From: DASUNQ01 sp044866775
Lineage (GTDB): Bacteria; Acidobacteriota; Thermoanaerobaculia; Multivoradales; UBA5704
Direction: 5' to 3'
DNA: 64,000 nt
Assembly (NCBI GenBank): GCA_044866775.1
Contig: JBIOUG010000192.1
Span: forward strand, 16,550-80,549
Part shown: positions 1-10,597 of the stretch, in pieces
How the letters are laid out: each line of letters begins with the position of its first letter
Numbering within the stretch: position 1 is the first letter of the stretch
Made by a program: the position numbers and the translations under genes
The notes under the pieces: generated by a model
Databases searched by the model: none
What the model was told of the DNA's origin: nothing
Seen by the model: only the letters and a program-made list of their open reading frames with translations

Positions 1-639
1 ATCGTGAAGAACGGCTGGGAGTATCGCAATGAGTTCCAGCTCGAGTTCAAGCGGACATCCGGCGACTACGATTGCCGGCACTGCCGATGGCTGCAGTTCC
101 ACACCTCACTTCGATACGAGGAGTTCAGGGAGGTCGATGGCGTCTACACGCTGGGTTATCGCCTCAAGTACTACGGCAGGCGCCTCGGACTGTCGGTCGA
201 TTCGCAGGATTCCACGGATCCGTTCTACGACGGTCACCCCAACGCCTTTGCCGAACGTACCGCCGAAGAGAGCTCGATCTTCGACCGGCCGACTCCGGGC
301 AAGTCGCTTGCCGCCGTGGGCAGCAAGGAGCACGACATCTTCGACGCCTACCTGATCTGCAACCGCCAGGTCTACTTCCATGTCCATTGGGAGGCGAGTC
401 ACAAGGTCGAGAACGGCGTGCTCAAGCGCTTCTACGGAAACATCAAGGGCGAGGCGACCGACCGGCTGCCGCCGTGGGCGAGAGGCGGTGGCCTTCCGAA
501 AGGCTACGACGGCAACCACCAGACGCTCGAGGTGACTGGACCGCAGGAGCCGTTTTGGAACCCGGCCCCCGCCGACGACCGCCTGCGATGGAACCTGGAG
601 GAGGGCCTCTGGCTGGGTGACCCACCCAAGGTCGGGTGA
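1..639 (+). CDS. Hypothetical protein, 5' end outside the window
   Basis: The frame is open from the first base, and the first possible start in view is GTG at 4, so the gene may begin upstream. At least 211 residues are visible, ending at TGA 637-639. The protein is rich in aromatic and charged residues, with a Cys pair (YDCRHCRW) near residue 24, a repeated-looking acidic centre and a Trp/Pro-rich C-terminus. There is no signal peptide or membrane segment in the visible part. I do not recognise the family and assign no function. About 155 bases without a gene follow before the amidohydrolase. Confidence 0.55.
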   Translation: MVKNGWEYRNEFQLEFKRTSGDYDCRHCRWLQFHTSLRYEEFREVDGVYTLGYRLKYYGRRLGLSVDSQDSTDPFYDGHPNAFAERTAEESSIFDRPTPGKSLAAVGSKEHDIFDAYLICNRQVYFHVHWEASHKVENGVLKRFYGNIKGEATDRLPPWARGGGLPKGYDGNHQTLEVTGPQEPFWNPAPADDRLRWNLEEGLWLGDPPKVG

Positions 640-795
640 CTCGCTCGGGCACCGCGGCGAGCGACACGCCCACCTTGCGGCGGGTCTCCAGAGCGTCGCG
701 GGGATGCAGAACGTCCTGGTGGCGGTGCTGGAAGGAAAGCTTCCGCCGCCAGTTTCGGAGTAGCATCCGCGGACTCTCTGCTTGGAGGTGTCCGC

Positions 796-2163
796 ATGCG
801 CGTCCGCGTTGCCGTCGTCGTCCTCGCCGCCTCGCTCGCCGTTCTTTTCGCGCCGGCACCGCCTGCCACCGCGCGCCAGGCATCTGCCTCCGAGGCCGCG
901 CCCCCGCCACCGGCGCGCGAGCCGGCCCCCAAGGTCACCGTGCTCAAGGCCGCACGCCTGTTCGTCGGCACGGGCGACCGCACGCTGCCCGACGGCGTGG
1001 TGATCGTGGAAGGCTCGAAGATCAAGGCCGCCGGCTCGCAGCTGCCGGTGCCGGCGGGAGCGGAGGTGATCGACCTCGGCGACGCCACGCTCCTCCCCGG
1101 CCTGATCGACGCCCACACCCACCTCTCCAGCGAGTCGGGCGACGACTGGGCGCGCGACGCGATCGCCCGGCTGCGGCGCGACGTCCCCGAGACCGCGATC
1201 CGCGCCGGCGAGTACGCGCGCCGGACGCTCATGGCCGGCTTCACCACGGTGCGCGACGTCGGCTCCGCCGAGTTCGTCGATGTCGGCCTGCGCAACGCGA
1301 TCCGCGACGGCTTCGTCGCCGGGCCGCGCATGCTGGTCGCCGTCAACTCCCTCGGCTCGCGCGGCGGCCACTGCGACCGGACCGGCTTTCCTCACGGCCG
1401 CTTCGGCGAGGAGACCGGGCTCGAGGACGGCGTCGCCAGCGGCCCCGACGGCTTCCGCGACGCCGTCCGTTTCCAGGTCAAGTACGGCGCCGACGTCATC
1501 AAGGTGTGCGCGACGGGCGGCGTCCTGTCGCTCGGCGACGAGGTGGACACGCCGCAGGTGACGCAGGAGGAGATGGACGCCATCGTCGACGAGGCGCACC
1601 GCCTGCGCAAGCGGGTGGCGGTCCACGCCCACGGCGCCGAGGGGGCGAAGGTGGCGATCCGCGCCGGCGCCGATTCGATCGAGCACGGCTCGTTCCTCGA
1701 CGAGGAGGCGCTGCGGCTGATGAAGCAGCGCGGCACCTACCTCGTGCCGACCCTCATGGCCGGCGAGTACGCCGGCGGCCGCGCCGCCACCCGCCAGTAC
1801 CCGCCCGAGATCGCCGCCAAGGCCGCGCAGGCGGTCGCCGCCCGCTCGGCGACCTTCAAGAAGGCGCTGGCGATGGGCGTCAAGGTGGCCTTCGGCACCG
1901 ACTCCGCGGTCTCGCCGCACGGCCGGAACGCCGAGGAGTTCGCGCTCCTCGTCGAGCACGGCATGAGCCCCGCAGCGGCGTTGCGCTCGGCCACCCAGGA
2001 GGCGGCGAAGCTGCTGGGGATCGAGCGCACGACCGGCACCCTCGAGCCCGGCCGGGAGGCCGATGTCGTCGCCGTCCCCGGCGACCCGCTCGCCGACATC
2101 CACGCCATGGAGCGCGTGCGCTTCGTGATGAAGGGCGGCACGGTCTACCGGCACGACCCGTAG
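796..2163 (+). CDS. Exported amidohydrolase (imidazolonepropionase-like)
   Basis: 455 residues. Residues 1-27 form a signal peptide (Arg, a hydrophobic stretch, then ATARQA), so the enzyme should act in the periplasm or outside. After a Pro/Ala linker comes the composite beta-sandwich/TIM-barrel architecture of metal-dependent amidohydrolases. The metal motif DAHTHL gives H107 and H109, KVCATGG supplies the expected carbamylated-Lys region, HAHG and EHGSF carry further metal His, and GTDSAVSPHG carries the catalytic Asp. The C-terminal GTLEPGREADVVAVPGDPL closes the sandwich. The family includes imidazolonepropionases and Xaa-Pro dipeptidase-like enzymes; the substrate cannot be told. The start follows GGAGGTGTCCGC. 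It stands alone on the + strand. Confidence 0.88.
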   Translation: MRVRVAVVVLAASLAVLFAPAPPATARQASASEAAPPPPAREPAPKVTVLKAARLFVGTGDRTLPDGVVIVEGSKIKAAGSQLPVPAGAEVIDLGDATLLPGLIDAHTHLSSESGDDWARDAIARLRRDVPETAIRAGEYARRTLMAGFTTVRDVGSAEFVDVGLRNAIRDGFVAGPRMLVAVNSLGSRGGHCDRTGFPHGRFGEETGLEDGVASGPDGFRDAVRFQVKYGADVIKVCATGGVLSLGDEVDTPQVTQEEMDAIVDEAHRLRKRVAVHAHGAEGAKVAIRAGADSIEHGSFLDEEALRLMKQRGTYLVPTLMAGEYAGGRAATRQYPPEIAAKAAQAVAARSATFKKALAMGVKVAFGTDSAVSPHGRNAEEFALLVEHGMSPAAALRSATQEAAKLLGIERTTGTLEPGREADVVAVPGDPLADIHAMERVRFVMKGGTVYRHDP

Positions 2164-2260
2164 CGCTCGGGTGCCGGCCGCTGATGGACGGCGGCCGGTC
2201 CGCCGCCGTACCAGGAGAAGGCGGAGGAAACGCCCTCGAGGTCCAACCTCCCCTCGCCTA

Positions 2261-2326
2261 CGTCCCCCTCTCCCATGTGGGAGAGGGGCCAGAGGTGAGG
2301 GAGATCGGATCAGCGCCGTAAGGTGG
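2261..2326. repeat. Dispersed palindromic repeat, copy 1
   Basis: The core is a near-perfect inverted repeat at 2265-2288, with arms CCCCTCTCCCA and TGGGAGAGGGG around TG. It is followed by a conserved tail (CCAGAGGTGAGGGAG, then CGGATCA and GTAAGG). A second copy lies inverted at 61213-61278. It occupies the gap between the amidohydrolase and the radical SAM gene and can fold as a strong hairpin in RNA. A REP-like element is the simplest reading. Confidence 0.7.
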
Positions 2327-2374
2327 AAGCACCGCACCTCTCGCTTCTATCCATCGGCGAGCGCAGCACCTCCG

Positions 2375-4183
2375 ATGCTCTACAAGACCATGGACCTCTC
2401 GCGCTGCTCGAGCCTCGTCGCGCTCGACGCCGCCTACCGCCGCGGCGCGAGCCGCCTCCCCGCCGGTCCGCTCGAGGTCTACGTCGAGGTCGCGGCGCGC
2501 TGCAACCTGCGCTGCCAGATGTGTCCGATCACCGTCGACCCGCGCTACCAGGAGGGATCGGGAGGGCCGGGCCTGCTTGCCGGCGAGCTCTTCGCCCGCC
2601 TCGAGGCGCTGGACCCGGCGCCGCCGCGCGTCTACCTCCAGGGGCTGGGCGAGCCCACACTGCATCCGCATCTCGTCGCCTACACCGAGCGGCTGGCCGC
2701 CGCCGGCAGCGAGGTGTGGATCACCACCAACGCCACCCTGATCGACGAGGAGCTGGCCGACGCGCTGGCGCGGGCGGGGCTCGCGCGCGTCACCGTGTCG
2801 ATCGACGGCGCCACCGCGACGACCTACGAGCGGATCCGCCGCCGTGGCCGCTTCGCCGACGTGGTGCGCGGCCTGCGCGCGCTCGGCGCGGCGCGGCGGC
2901 GTCACGGCCGGCCGATCCTCTTCCTGTCCCTCGTCGGCATGGCCTCGAACCTCCACGAGCTGGACGCCCTCGTCGACCTCTGCGCCGAGGTCGGGGGCGA
3001 CGGCGTGTCGGTCGAAGCGCTCTACGTCTGGCAGCATCCGGACATCGAGGGGTTCGCCGAGCGCGAGCACCTGGGGAACCTCGACCCGGCGCGCGTGGCG
3101 GCACTGATGGGTGCCGCGCGCCGGCGGGCGGTGGGGTTGGGGCTCGCCTGGTGGAGCCGTCTCGACGAGGTGGGCGCGACCGCGCTCGTCCCGCCCGTCC
3201 CGGCCGCGCGGCCGGCCGCAGGCCCGCCGGCCGGACGCGATACCGGCGCGCCGGTCCATGGCCCGGCGCGCGCGGAGACACCGGCGCCGGCCGCTCGCCT
3301 GCCCTGGGCCTGCAGCGAGCCCTGGTCGACGATGGTCGTCAACGCCGCCGGCGAGGTCCGCACTTGCTGCTTCAACGACACCGTCCTGGGCAACGTGACC
3401 GAGACGCCGCTCGCCGCGATCTGGAACGGCGCCGCCTACGGCGAGCTGCGCCGCCAGCATGCGGCGGGCGAGGTGCCGGCGGGCTGCGACCACTGCGTGC
3501 GGAGCGGCCGCGTGAAGCGGTCGGCCGTGCTGAGCTGGCAGGCCACCGTGCCGGGAGCAGAGGCGCCGCCGGCGACCGACGCCTGGCTCGCCGCGCCGCA
3601 CGACGGCGAGCTGGTGGGTGACACCGTCGTCGTGATCGGGACGCTGCCCCACGCCGCTGCGGACGGCCGGCCCGGGCGGTCGGTCTGGAGCCTGGCGCGA
3701 AGGCCGTCGCGCCAGCCGGCCCGCCCACTGCCCGAGGTCTGGATCGACGACACCCTGGTGGCGTGCCTCGACGACTGCGCGATCGTCGAGCGCAGGACCT
3801 ATGCGGCGGTGGTGCCGATCGCGTTCGTCTCGCCCGGGGCGCACGAGCTGACGCTGCGCGCGCCCGCAGCGCTCGGCGGCGGCGTCCTCGCGCTCCGCCA
3901 TCTCCAGGTCGCACGGCCGGAGCTGCCGGACGACACGGTCGCCGCCGTCCACCGACTGGCCCTGCCGTGTGTCCTCGCGCGCCGCGAGGGCGCGCCTCGC
4001 GTCCTGATCGACGGCGCCCCCCGCCGGCCCGCCGCCTGGCTCTGCCGGCCTTACGGCGAGGCCTTCCTGGGCGTCGCGCTGCTCGACCTCGACGCCCTCG
4101 CACCCGGCGGGCACCAACTCGAGCTGCGCTTGCGCCACGATCCGGCCCGAACACTCGAGCTCTGGCGGATCGCGCCAAGCTGA
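2375..4183 (+). CDS. Radical SAM/SPASM domain protein
   Basis: 602 residues from ATG 2375. This start is chosen over upstream in-frame codons because the preceding 68 residues are low-complexity Arg/Pro text running through the palindromic repeat. The radical SAM motif CxxxCxxC is C43-NLR-C47-QM-C50. The barrel continues with YLQGLGEPTLHP (GGE-like) and ITTNATLID. A Pro/Ala insert at about residues 275-310 precedes a SPASM-type cluster (ACSEPW, RTCCFNDTVLGN, then GCDHC), which probably binds an extra Fe-S cluster. The last ~200 residues form a beta-rich domain I do not recognise. SPASM proteins typically modify peptides or cofactors, but no precursor peptide is seen next door, so the substrate is unknown. 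Confidence 0.8.
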   Translation: MLYKTMDLSRCSSLVALDAAYRRGASRLPAGPLEVYVEVAARCNLRCQMCPITVDPRYQEGSGGPGLLAGELFARLEALDPAPPRVYLQGLGEPTLHPHLVAYTERLAAAGSEVWITTNATLIDEELADALARAGLARVTVSIDGATATTYERIRRRGRFADVVRGLRALGAARRRHGRPILFLSLVGMASNLHELDALVDLCAEVGGDGVSVEALYVWQHPDIEGFAEREHLGNLDPARVAALMGAARRRAVGLGLAWWSRLDEVGATALVPPVPAARPAAGPPAGRDTGAPVHGPARAETPAPAARLPWACSEPWSTMVVNAAGEVRTCCFNDTVLGNVTETPLAAIWNGAAYGELRRQHAAGEVPAGCDHCVRSGRVKRSAVLSWQATVPGAEAPPATDAWLAAPHDGELVGDTVVVIGTLPHAAADGRPGRSVWSLARRPSRQPARPLPEVWIDDTLVACLDDCAIVERRTYAAVVPIAFVSPGAHELTLRAPAALGGGVLALRHLQVARPELPDDTVAAVHRLALPCVLARREGAPRVLIDGAPRRPAAWLCRPYGEAFLGVALLDLDALAPGGHQLELRLRHDPARTLELWRIAPS

Positions 4184-4283
4184 GTTCTTGCCGATGTCAC
4201 GCGCCTGCGTCCCCCTCTCCAACACCCCCTAAACTCCGGCGGTCGCAGCAAGTAAACGGTCCTCCACTGGTACACTTCGCGCC

Positions 4284-6532
<2,249 letters not shown>

Positions 6533-6536
<4 letters not shown>

Positions 6537-7435
6537 GCCTGCTCCAGGCCCTCGCCTACTTCTTCCGCGAGGCTGCGAACGGCCTGCGCCGCGGCTGGAA
6601 GGTGAGCCTCGTCGCCGTCGTGACGATCGCGGTCAGCCTCTTCGTGGGCGGCGTTTTCCTCCTCGCCAGCGGCAACCTCGCCCATGCCGTGGGGCGCTGG
6701 CGCGCCGAGACGCGGGTGGTCGTCTACCTGCGCCCGGGAACCGCCGCGGCGGCGGTCGAGCGGCTCGCGGCCGAGGCGCGGCGCGGCCCGGCCTGGATCC
6801 GGCGGGTCGAGGCGGTCTCGCCGGCGCAGGCGGGCGCCCGCTTCCGCGCGAGCTTCCCCGGCCTCGCGGACCTGCTCGCGGGATGGGGCGACGAGCCGCT
6901 GCCGGCGACGCTCGAGATCGAGCTCGCGCGCGATCGCGCGCCGGCGGGCGAGGTCGAGCGCTGGCTCGCCGCCTGGCGGGCGCGCCCCGAAGTCGAGATG
7001 GTGGACGACGACCGCGAATGGCTGGGGCAGCTCGAGGGGTTGCTCGCGGTCCTGCGCGCGGTCGGCCTGGTGCTCGGCGGCGTGCTGCTCGCCGCCGCCG
7101 TCTTCACGATCGGCAGCGTCATCCGGCTGACCGCCTACCTGCACCAGGAGGAGATCGGAGTGCTGCGCCTCGTCGGCGCCACCGAGTTCTTCGTCCGCGG
7201 CCCCTTCTACGCCGAGGGACTCCTGCAGGGGCTCCTCGGCGGCATCCTCGCCGCCGCCGCCCTCTTCGGCGCCTGGCACCTGGTCCGCCCCGACGCGCCG
7301 ACGCTCCTGACGAACGTCCTCGCCGCCCGGTTCCTCTCGCCGGCCCAGGTCCTCGCGCTCGTCCTCGTCGGCGCCGCCGCCGGTCTGCTCGGCGCCATCG
7401 CCTCGCTCCGCCGCGAGGCCTTGAGAAGCGAGTAA
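6533..7435 (+). CDS. ftsX: Cell-division permease-like protein FtsX
   Basis: 300 residues. The topology is typical of FtsX: a cytoplasmic N-terminus, one membrane helix at about residues 25-45 (SLVAVVTIAVSLFVGGVFLL), an extracytoplasmic domain (about 50-170), then three membrane helices with the FtsX permease fold. GTG at 6533 overlaps the ftsE stop as GTGA, which indicates translational coupling. The periplasmic loop contains no recognisable hydrolase. The gene ends 15 bases before a strong hairpin shared with the convergent OmpA-type gene. Confidence 0.93.
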
Positions 7436-7450
7436 GAGGAAGCAAAAAGA

Positions 7451-7476
7451 AAGGCCCCGCCCGGGGGCGGGGCCTT
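7451..7476 (-). terminator. Rho-independent terminator between ftsX and the OmpA-family gene
   Basis: A perfect 12-bp stem (AAGGCCCCGCCC / GGGCGGGGCCTT) with a 2-base centre. Read leftwards it is followed by TCTTTTTGC, the classical T-tract for the OmpA-family gene. In the + direction the T-tract is weak, but the stem may still act on the gatB-ftsEX transcript. Confidence 0.85.
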
Positions 7477-7497
7477 CGACACGAGACCTCGAACCGA

Positions 7498-8784
7498 CTA
7501 CGGATTCGTCAGGATCACCACGGCCTCTCGCCGATCCGTGACCTGGCCCTCGGTCGTGATCCGGCTCGGATCGATCCCGTGCCGGGTGACCAGGTAGTTC
7601 TTCACGGCCTCGGCGCGCTGCGTGGCCAGCCGCTGGTTGGCGTCCGGATCGCCGCTCGAGTCGGCATAGCCGATTACCTGTGCCCGCCAGTCGGGGTCCT
7701 GCTTCATCCGCAGGGCCACCTCGTCGAGCTTGGCCTTGCAGATGTTGTCGACCCGCGCGCTGCCCTCCATGAAGGTGCAGACGACTTCCATCCGCTCCGG
7801 CGGCGGCGGTGGGGGCGGCGGCGGCGGCGGTGGGGGCGGCGGAGGCGGCGGTGGCGGAGGCGGCGGCGGAGGTGCAGGTTCCGCCGGCGGCGGCGGGGGC
7901 GGCGGCGGCAGGAGCCGCGGGAAGTAGGTGAAGCCGAGCAGGCCGCCCAGCGGGCAGTTCTCGTCGATGTCGCCCAACTGGCTCAGCTCGGCGCGCAGGG
8001 CGAAGTTGAACGCCCACTCCTGCTCCTCGCCCAGCCAGAGACGGCCGCCGGTGGTGAGGTCGAAGGCGTCATCCAGGCCGAAGGCGTCCTCGCCCCCCGT
8101 GTAAAACGTACCCACCAGCTCGGTGATCCAGTCCAGGCGGTCCGACACCGAGCCGGCGTAGCCGAGCCCGGCGTGCAGCTCCTCCTGGATGTCCGCCTCG
8201 TCGTCGTCGCCCGGATCGCGGTAGCCGACGTCGAACACCCAGTTCGACTTGCTCCAGCCGAGGTTGGCGCCGAACCCGGGGTCGTCCGCGGACACGTCCT
8301 CGTCGCCGGTCGGCAGCTCGACGAAGAGGCCGAGGGCGAGCTTCGAAGTGTCGAACTCGCCGGGGTTGCCGACGAGTCGGAACTTGGTCGCCACCCGGAT
8401 GTTGCCCAGGCCGTCCGCGTCGATGTCGTCGGTGCGGATCGGCAGATCGTCGTTGTCGAACTCGAAGTTGTCGTAGGGGACCATGACGCTGAACTCCCAG
8501 CGGTCGGTGATCCCGTAGCCCAGGCTGGCGCTCAAGCGGCTCCAGTCCAGGGTCAGGTCACCGAGGTCGCCCCCGAAGCCGTCCCCGAAATCGATAACGC
8601 GATCCCAGTTGTTGAAATAGAGGCTGAAGGACCAGTTCCCCTGCGGGATGGTCTCGCCGCTGAGCAGCGTGAACAGCCCGGTTTCGCCCGTCGCGGTCGG
8701 AGCGTTCGCCTCCTCCCCCGCCGTGGCGGCGAGAGGGACCAGCAGCCCCAGCAACGCCACCAACACCACGCATTTCCGCTTCAT
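7498..8784 (-). CDS. Outer-membrane beta-barrel with C-terminal OmpA domain
   Basis: 428 residues. The signal peptide (1-22) ends in AATAGE. Residues about 30-290 have alternating aromatic/acidic beta-strand text like the transporter-type barrels of the phenol MetA-pathway family. A poly-proline linker follows: 8 Pro, then AEPA, then an uninterrupted run of about 26 Pro. The C-terminal OmpA-like domain (about 330-428) is expected to bind peptidoglycan, with VIGYADSSGDPDANQRLATQRAEAV in place of the usual TDxxG...N..LS..RA motif. GGAGGAG precedes the ATG. A terminator lies just downstream. It probably anchors the outer membrane to the wall, and the barrel may also form a pore. Confidence 0.87.
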   Translation of the reverse strand: MKRKCVVLVALLGLLVPLAATAGEEANAPTATGETGLFTLLSGETIPQGNWSFSLYFNNWDRVIDFGDGFGGDLGDLTLDWSRLSASLGYGITDRWEFSVMVPYDNFEFDNDDLPIRTDDIDADGLGNIRVATKFRLVGNPGEFDTSKLALGLFVELPTGDEDVSADDPGFGANLGWSKSNWVFDVGYRDPGDDDEADIQEELHAGLGYAGSVSDRLDWITELVGTFYTGGEDAFGLDDAFDLTTGGRLWLGEEQEWAFNFALRAELSQLGDIDENCPLGGLLGFTYFPRLLPPPPPPPPAEPAPPPPPPPPPPPPPPPPPPPPPPPPPERMEVVCTFMEGSARVDNICKAKLDEVALRMKQDPDWRAQVIGYADSSGDPDANQRLATQRAEAVKNYLVTRHGIDPSRITTEGQVTDRREAVVILTNP

Positions 8785-8858
8785 TAGCGTCTCCTCCGTC
8801 GAGCCTTAGCGCGCCCGGGCCCTCGACGGCCGAAGCCCCGGCGTGACTGCTACGGTCG

Positions 8859-8881
8859 CGCCCGCGCGTCGTGCGCGGGCG
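8859..8881 (-). terminator. Possible hairpin between two leftward envelope genes
   Basis: An 8-bp inverted repeat (CGCCCGCG / CGCGGGCG) lies in the 127-base gap after the barrel-like gene. No T-tract follows on the minus strand, so it could be a weak terminator or an mRNA-stability hairpin. Confidence 0.3.
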
Positions 8882-8911
8882 ATTCGATGCGGTGCGAAAA
8901 GGCGTGGCGGC

Positions 8912-10207
8912 TCAGCGATAGGACTTGACCGAGATTCTGGCCTCCACGCCACCCTCTCCCTTCAAAGCTTGTGCCACGATCCCGGACACGAAGAAGGTGT
9001 ACTTCCGGTTGAGCTGGAACGACGACTCGAACCCCACCCCGGCGTCGGGCACGTAGTCCCCGAACTCGGCGTAGACGTTGCGGTCGAACCCCACCGTCCC
9101 CACCCCTGCATAGAGTACCCAGTACCAGTTCTGCCAGTCCAGCTTGACGACGCGGTGGCGGGCGTTCAAGAACCAGGGAAAAAAATACTCCCAGGTGAGG
9201 TGGACCTGCTCGGTGCCGCGCCGCCGCTCGGTCACGCCCTTCAGGTACTCGCGCCCGTCGAGGCGGAAGAACTCCGAGAGCGGGACATTGTAGCGCTCGA
9301 ACTCGGGCAGCTCCTCGTCCGACGAGATCTGCCGCCGGTACATGAACGTGCCGCCGTGGAGCCGGCCGATGAGGAAGGTGCGCCGCGTGAGGTCGAAGCG
9401 CTTCAGCGTCTCGAACTCGCCCTTGAGGTAGTCGAAGTCCCCCCAGCCGGCGTCGAAGCCCCAGGTCAGGGCGCCGGTGAAGCCCGCGTTGCCCGGCCCG
9501 ATCTCGCGGAAGGCGGTGAACAGGCGCTCGCTGCGCGCCCGGGTCTCGCCGACGATGGCGTTCGAGCGCGAGTCGCCGGGGGTGCCGATCTGGTAGCCGA
9601 CGCGCAGGAAGGTGTTGGTGCGGTTGTTCTGCGACCGCAGCGCTTCCTTGTTGTTGCTCAGGCGGTCGAGCTCGGCGAGGGCGAAGGTGCGGTGGTGGAC
9701 GTCGTGCGGCCACTGCATGAGCACCAGCAGGCCGCGCACGCGGTCGAAGTCCTCGGTGAAGTCCTCGATGTCGGGGAACTCGACGGCGTCGAAGACCGCG
9801 AACTGCGTCGTGCGGACGCGGCCGTAGTAGCGGTAGCGCAGGAAGGCCGTGATGTCGCCGTCGATGAAGTTGTACTTGACCTGCCCCTCGTAGAAGACCT
9901 TGTTGACCAGCCGGCTCAAACGGAAGTCGAGGTCGCCCTCGGGGAAGTAGACGTCCAGCCGCGGCAGGTTGCGCTCGCGCTCGCGGCTGCCGTTGGCCGG
10001 CGGGAGGGGCGGCGGCGGCGGCTCCTCGGCCGGCGCCGCCGGCGGCGGTTCCTGCACGGTCGGAGCCGGCGGCGGGGGCTGCCGGGTGGACGGGAAGCGC
10101 GGCGGCTCGGCGGCGAAGCCCCGCGCGGGCAGCGCCAGCGCCGCCGCCAGCGCCAGCGCAATCCCGTCTCCGCGCCGCAGCGGCCGGCCCCGCATGGGCG
10201 GGATCAT
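8912..10207 (-). CDS. Exported barrel-like outer-membrane protein, family unknown
   Basis: 431 residues from ATG 10207; a second ATG at 10195 gives an equally good signal peptide (Arg-rich start, ALALAAALALPARGFA, then AEPP). Further in-frame sequence upstream is Arg/Ser-rich and unlikely to be translated. A Pro-rich stretch (about 40-75) is followed by about 350 residues of regular beta-strand pattern with many Tyr, Phe and Trp. The protein ends in the amphipathic strand RISVKSYR, as expected of an outer-membrane beta-barrel. I cannot name the family with confidence; a surface-antigen-like barrel is one option. It is transcribed leftwards ahead of the OmpA-type gene. Confidence 0.7.
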   Translation of the reverse strand: MIPPMRGRPLRRGDGIALALAAALALPARGFAAEPPRFPSTRQPPPPAPTVQEPPPAAPAEEPPPPPLPPANGSRERERNLPRLDVYFPEGDLDFRLSRLVNKVFYEGQVKYNFIDGDITAFLRYRYYGRVRTTQFAVFDAVEFPDIEDFTEDFDRVRGLLVLMQWPHDVHHRTFALAELDRLSNNKEALRSQNNRTNTFLRVGYQIGTPGDSRSNAIVGETRARSERLFTAFREIGPGNAGFTGALTWGFDAGWGDFDYLKGEFETLKRFDLTRRTFLIGRLHGGTFMYRRQISSDEELPEFERYNVPLSEFFRLDGREYLKGVTERRRGTEQVHLTWEYFFPWFLNARHRVVKLDWQNWYWVLYAGVGTVGFDRNVYAEFGDYVPDAGVGFESSFQLNRKYTFFVSGIVAQALKGEGGVEARISVKSYR

Positions 10208-10263
10208 ATCCGCGTCGCCGGCCTGGGAAGAGCGCGACGAGCCCGTTCGCGCGACCCGAGACC

Positions 10264-10563
10264 TTGGACGTTGCCGCCGCGGCGAGGAGGATTCGCGCCG
10301 CAACCAGGGAGCTGCGGATTGCGTTGAAGAAGGTCGGCGCCCGGATGAAGGAGGTTGGCGTTGCGATCAGGGAGGTTGGCGCCGCGCTGAAGGAGGTCGG
10401 CGCCAGGATGAGGAAGGTTGCGGCCAGGATGAGGAAGGTTGCGGCCAGGATGAGGGAGGTTCGGCACCCGATGAAGGAGGTTCGCGCCGGGATGAAGGAG
10501 CTTCGCGCCGCCACGAGGAAGGTTCGCGTCAGGATGAGCGAGGTTCGCGCGCCGTGGTGCTAG
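10264..10563 (+). CDS. Possible heptad-repeat (coiled-coil) protein
   Basis: A 99-residue frame from TTG 10264 to TAG 10561, made almost entirely of 7-residue repeats such as MKEVGVA, LKEVGAR, MRKVAAR and MKEVRAG. Met/Leu/Ile sit at one position and Val/Leu three residues later, which is the a/d pattern of an amphipathic coiled coil, with Lys/Arg and Glu between. Other frames are also open because the DNA period is 21, so openness alone is no proof. No Shine-Dalgarno is seen at the TTG. Retention of hydrophobic a/d residues while the bases vary is the argument for coding. It may instead be non-coding repeat DNA. Confidence 0.35.
   Translation: MDVAAAARRIRAATRELRIALKKVGARMKEVGVAIREVGAALKEVGARMRKVAARMRKVAARMREVRHPMKEVRAGMKELRAATRKVRVRMSEVRAPWC
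10282..10554 (+). repeat. 21-bp tandem repeat, 13 units
   Basis: Thirteen consecutive 21-base units start at 10282, 10303, 10324, 10345 and so on to 10534. The core is close to ATGAAGGAGGTTGGCGCCAGG. The two units at 10408 and 10429 are identical; the others differ by a few bases. Several units contain AAGGAGGT or AGGGAGGT, the Shine-Dalgarno consensus. The array ends about 40 bases before the start of the TPR-CHAT gene. Confidence 0.9.
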
Positions 10564-10597
10564 ACTGCGCGAGCTCCCGAACACGAGGAGGTCGTTG

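Larger units (their letters stand above)
10208..10597. other. 390-base divergent gap filled mostly by tandem repeats
   Basis: This is the gap between the leftward barrel gene and the rightward TPR-CHAT gene. Most of it (10282-10554) is the 21-bp tandem repeat described separately. The remainder, 10208-10281, shows no convincing promoter. ACGAGGAGGTCG at 10584-10595 is the ribosome-binding site of the CHAT gene. Confidence 0.6.

Noticed and set aside
4201..4232. Possible third copy of the CCCCTCTCCCA palindrome before gatB
   Set aside because: Only about 14 bases (CTGCGTCCCCCTCTCC) match and the second arm is absent, so no hairpin forms.
10204..10584. Minus-strand frame through the 21-bp repeat (Asn-Leu-Pro-His-Pro-Gly text)
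   Set aside because: A period divisible by three keeps several frames open; this one lacks a start site and shows no structural pattern, unlike the + strand heptads.
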